Under the pieces are notes generated by a model. The model searched no databases. It was not told the origin of the DNA and was given only the letters and a program-made list of their open reading frames with translations. Shown piece after piece: positions 44,124 through 46,762 of a stretch of DNA of 46,762 nt. This stretch comes from CAYMLL01 sp964390645 (GTDB lineage: Bacteria; Planctomycetota; UBA8108): positions 1 to 46,762 of the forward strand of contig CAYMLL010000019.1 of NCBI GenBank assembly GCA_964390645.1, written 5' to 3'. The first letter of the stretch is position 1, and every line of letters starts with the position of its first letter. The position numbers and the translations under genes are program-made.

Positions 44124-44753
44124 TCACGGCGACGCGGAAGACGGTCGTCCCCGTCGGCGATCGCGATCCTCGGGCGCGAACTTCTGCAGCTTGCGCTGCA
44201 GTGATCGCCGATGAATCCCGAGACGCCGGGCTGTCTCGCTGATGTTGCCGTCGCAGTCCGCGAGAATCCGATGGATGTGCTCCCACTCCGCGCGAGCCAG
44301 CGTCGGCGTGCCGATCGTATCGTCCGCGGTACTTCTGGAGACCCCGCTGACCTGGGACTCCTCTTGCGCGGGAGGCTCGCGCTCACCTCGCTCGAAGGCC
44401 CGGATGATGTCGTCGGCATCGGCGGGCTTCGGCAGATAGTTCGTCGCACCGAGGCACATCGCGGTGACGGTCGTCGCGATGCTGCCGTACCCGGTCAGAA
44501 TGACGACTCGTGTCATCTCGTCGATGTGCTTGAGGGCTCGCACCACGTCGAGACCGGATTTCCTGCCGGGCATGCGAAGGTCGACAACTGCGAGCTCCGC
44601 AGACTCCTCCCGCGAGAGGGCGACGGCCTCGTCGTAGTCGCCAGCCGTACGCACCTCGAATCCACGTCGGGTGAAAGCGCGTCCCAGACGCTCGCGAAAA
44701 ACGCCGTCGTCATCGACGATCAGCAAGTTGGGTGAGTGGCTATCGCTTACCAT
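44124..44753 (-). CDS. regA: RegA/PrrA-type response regulator
   Basis: This is a 209-aa response regulator from ATG 44753, with a receiver domain (LIVDDDGVF; phospho-acceptor Asp58 in AVVDLRMPG; Thr in LTGYGS; Lys in LPKPAD). A short linker leads to the RegA/PrrA/ActR-type helix-turn-helix (NISETARRLGIHRRSLQRKLQKF). That HTH is nearly diagnostic of the family, which controls energy-metabolism genes in response to redox state. A longer start at 44789 would add 12 residues. It lies 48 bp downstream of the kinase gene (12 bp from the longer start), forming an operon in which the kinase is first. The plus-strand Kazal gene converges, with 36 bp between stops. Confidence 0.94.
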   Translation of the reverse strand: MVSDSHSPNLLIVDDDGVFRERLGRAFTRRGFEVRTAGDYDEAVALSREESAELAVVDLRMPGRKSGLDVVRALKHIDEMTRVVILTGYGSIATTVTAMCLGATNYLPKPADADDIIRAFERGEREPPAQEESQVSGVSRSTADDTIGTPTLARAEWEHIHRILADCDGNISETARRLGIHRRSLQRKLQKFAPEDRDRRRGRPSSASP

Positions 44754-44801
44754 GCTGGCATTGTACTTCACGAGCGTTCGTCGCTCCATGGGTGCCAGCC
44801 C

Positions 44802-46169
44802 TTACCCCGCGTGAGGCAGGCACACCTCGACGGTTGTGCCTTCCTCCGGACTCGAACGGAACGTCAAGGTACCACCGAGACGTTCGACCACGGCTCGCGT
44901 GATGAAGATCCCGAGTCCCATGCCGCTCCCGATATCCTTGGTCGTGAAGAACGGATCACCGGCGCGCGCCAGAATCTCCGGCGTCATTCCCGCGCCGTGA
45001 TCAACGATGACCATCCGCAAGCCGTTTTCCCCGGACGCGGTCCGGAGGCGCACCGGCTGTACCACGTCCGAGGCGTCGACCGCGTTCTTCAGCAGGGATC
45101 TCACGGCACGTGCCAACGCGGTGGGCGGCACGAAGAGCTCGACCTCCCCTGACTCGCCCTCGTATACAACCTCGACTCTCTCACGCCCGTGCAACTCCCG
45201 CAGGCACTCCTCGACTAGTGTCCTGACCTTCAGCGTCACGAGCTCTTCCCCGGTCGCCTCCCCGGCGCCGGCCGCCATCTGGTCGAGGATGATCCGACAG
45301 CGGTCGACCTCGCGTCGAATCACCTTCGCCTCCTCGACGGGGTTGTCGAGATGGGCGCCCGTCTCGAGATGAAGCTCGAGCTCGCGAGCGATGACCGCGA
45401 TCGTCGACAGAGGGGAAGCGAGCTCGTGCGCGGCACCCGCAGCGAGAGTCGCGAGGGCCTCGAGCTTCTCGCTCTGCTCCCGCAGACGGCGTACCTTGCG
45501 CAGGTCGTCCTCACGACGGGCAAGCTCGGTCGTGACCCGCGTCATGAAGTAGCTGGTAATCGACAGAGCCACGGTGAAAGCCACGAATTTCCCTCCGACC
45601 AGGAGCCGCAGCGAAGCACTGCCAACGACGACCTCCTGCTGAGAGCCGGGCCTCGCGTGAAGGTCACCGAGCACCGGCAAGGATCGATGGACCCAGAAGA
45701 GCCCGGCGTAGCAAAGGATCGCGAGGCCGCTGAGCGACCACAGCCAGCGTGGACCGAACATGACCGACGCGAGACTTATGTTCGCCAGATAGAAGATGGC
45801 GAACGGGTTGGCGGGTCCCCCCGACACCGCGAGGAGCGCGGTAAGCAACAACATGTCGAGGACCATGACGCCGCCGAGGACGAGCTCCCCCCCCGTTGCC
45901 CACCTCATCCAACGGTCCGCTCTGACTTGACGCGCCACCCAGAGCTCCAGTGCCGCGTTCGACACGACCGCGACCGCGACGATGGAGAGCAGCTCGAGAA
46001 TCGGCAGCGTGATGCCCATCCCGACGTGAACGACGAAGATCGTCGCCAGCTGTCCGGCCACGGCAGCCCAGCGGAGCTTGAGAAACAGCGATGCGTTGAT
46101 CCGCAGGCGACTCGGTGGTCGAAGATCTTCGACCGAGCTCACCACGCTGCTGGCGTCCACGGGCTCCAT
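44802..46169 (-). CDS. regB: RegB/PrrB-type redox sensor histidine kinase
   Basis: This is a 455-aa membrane kinase. About six hydrophobic segments cover residues 35-210. Between them is GGPANPF (117-123), the RegB quinone-binding heptapeptide GGxxNPF. The H-box GAAHELASPLSTIAV holds the phosphorylated His248. Cys291 (EVDRCRIIL) lies at the place of the redox-active cysteine of R. capsulatus RegB (43 residues after the His here, 40 there). The ATPase lobe has N (LLKNAVDAS), G1 (DHGAGM) and G2 (GSGMGLGIFI) boxes. It should respond to quinone redox state and phosphorylate the downstream RegA-type regulator. ATG 46169 has no clear ribosome site. Confidence 0.94.
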   Translation of the reverse strand: MEPVDASSVVSSVEDLRPPSRLRINASLFLKLRWAAVAGQLATIFVVHVGMGITLPILELLSIVAVAVVSNAALELWVARQVRADRWMRWATGGELVLGGVMVLDMLLLTALLAVSGGPANPFAIFYLANISLASVMFGPRWLWSLSGLAILCYAGLFWVHRSLPVLGDLHARPGSQQEVVVGSASLRLLVGGKFVAFTVALSITSYFMTRVTTELARREDDLRKVRRLREQSEKLEALATLAAGAAHELASPLSTIAVIARELELHLETGAHLDNPVEEAKVIRREVDRCRIILDQMAAGAGEATGEELVTLKVRTLVEECLRELHGRERVEVVYEGESGEVELFVPPTALARAVRSLLKNAVDASDVVQPVRLRTASGENGLRMVIVDHGAGMTPEILARAGDPFFTTKDIGSGMGLGIFITRAVVERLGGTLTFRSSPEEGTTVEVCLPHAG

Positions 46170-46635
46170 CGGCGTTCGTGACGGGTTCAGAGGGATAAAC
46201 TCCAGTCCCGAGCTGACGCCCGGGCACGCCGCTGTCGCGGCGACAGGACGCTCGCACCTTCATAGAGGAAGTACCGTTCGAGAGCAAGCAGCCCTCGGAG
46301 CACCGCGAGCCCATCACCCGGTATCGCTCCCGCCCCCGGGCCCACCCTTCGCCGCCGAGCTCCGACGCTCGACCGTGACGGCGGCGAGCCAACCGCTTCG
46401 AAGCCCTGCGGCAGATCCCCGAAGCGCCTGCTGACGTGGACGTTCTGGTAAGCGAGGACGCCGGGACCTGGCGACGGTTTTGACTTGACGCTCCCTGCGA
46501 AGACCCGTAGACTTCTGCGCCGTATTTTCCTGCCCGGGGTCTGTTCCGGGGGGGTCCTCGTGTTGTCGAGAACCTGCCTGCACGGATTCTGATCCAACGA
46601 GAGAGACCGAACGAGAACGGGACGGAGCCGCTCGA
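46170..46635. other. Gene-free stretch between regB and the lysine-rich gene
   Basis: This 466-bp divergent intergenic region holds the candidate promoter at 46485-46513 and a G-rich run near 46541-46552. Open frames on either strand lack ribosome sites and protein-like composition. Confidence 0.6.
46485..46513 (+). promoter_or_regulatory. Candidate sigma-70 promoter for the lysine-rich gene
   Basis: TTGACG (46485-46490), a 17-bp spacer and TAGACT (46508-46513) lie 122 bp before the ATG at 46636. The -35 matches at 5/6 and the -10 at 4/6. Confidence 0.45.
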
Positions 46636-46762
46636 ATGGCAGCGAAACCAAGAGCCTCGACCAAGAAGAAGGCCGTCAAGAAATCGCCCGCCAGAAAGAG
46701 CGCCAAGAAGGCTACAAAGAAGACACCTTCCGGGAAGGGGACCAAGAACCCCTCCGCCAAGA
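46636..46762 (+). CDS. Lysine/alanine-rich protein, N-terminal fragment
   Basis: Forty-two codons are visible before the right edge. ATG 46636 has GGAG eight bases upstream. The sequence is basic and repetitive (KKKAVKKSPARKSAKKATKK), built of Lys, Ala, Ser, Pro and Thr, like bacterial histone-H1-like proteins. It could also be the basic tail of another nucleic-acid-binding protein, such as a DksA/TraR-type or HU-type planctomycete protein, which often carry such tails. The folded domain, if any, lies outside the window. DNA or RNA binding is likely from charge alone. Confidence 0.75.
   Translation, partial: MAAKPRASTKKKAVKKSPARKSAKKATKKTPSGKGTKNPSAK

Overview
The window looks like a piece of a Planctomycetota chromosome, probably from a marine or other environmental metagenome assembly. 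Three observations support this. It is uniformly GC-rich. It is dominated by families that are expanded in that phylum: PSCyt1/DUF1549/DUF1553 cytochrome-type proteins paired with Tat-exported DUF1501 proteins, sulfatases, Gfo/Idh/MocA oxidoreductases, SMP-30 lactonase, DUF1080-ThuA, PF20091 hydrolase and dockerin-like double EF-hands. It also carries two 10-N scaffold gaps (17318-17327 and 23169-23178), each of which breaks a gene. No rRNA, tRNA, CRISPR array, transposase or phage gene was recognised. The lineage and habitat are inferences from gene content.

Layout. 1-6167 (minus): a left-truncated DUF1549 protein, a PSCyt1/DUF1501 pair and a lipoprotein. 6430-9055: a soluble Gfo/Idh/MocA oxidoreductase (plus) facing a YfcC/DcuC-type carrier (minus). 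9197-12772 (plus): a tight four-gene ABC-2 exporter operon (ATPase-permease-ATPase-permease) with a candidate promoter and a strong downstream hairpin. 13002-18679 (minus): a coiled-coil membrane protein and a second PSCyt1/DUF1501 pair, whose PSCyt1 member carries a LamG insert and is split by a gap. 18846-22628: a Tat-exported Gfo/Idh/MocA protein, a small secreted unknown and a TolC-like lipoprotein. 22629-24239: a repeat-rich intergenic zone around an hsp20 gene. 24240-28461: a vWA protein overlapping an AlkA-type glycosylase, an aminotransferase and a YdcF protein. 28484-37639: a catabolic block with SMP-30 lactonase, a DUF1080-ThuA fusion, a PF20091 hydrolase overlapping a sulfatase, a second divergent sulfatase and an M50 protease coupled to it. 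37660-42611 (minus): an SGNH-nitrilase fusion and a tricorn-type protease. 42852-46762: a dockerin-like/Kazal secreted protein, a RegB/RegA-type redox two-component system and the start of a lysine-rich protein.

How the genes fit together. Most products carry Sec, Tat or lipoprotein signals and act outside the cytoplasm on complex organic matter. The sulfatases, DUF1080-ThuA, SMP-30 and Gfo/Idh/MocA proteins suggest degradation of sulfated or modified carbohydrates. The DUF1501/PSCyt1 pairs are a planctomycete hallmark of unknown biochemistry. The RegB/RegA pair would link expression to the quinone pool.

The least explained material is non-coding. It comprises a minisatellite-like array just upstream of hsp20, a promoter/palindrome pair in an AT-rich pocket of the same leader, and a 94-bp dispersed intergenic repeat present at least twice.
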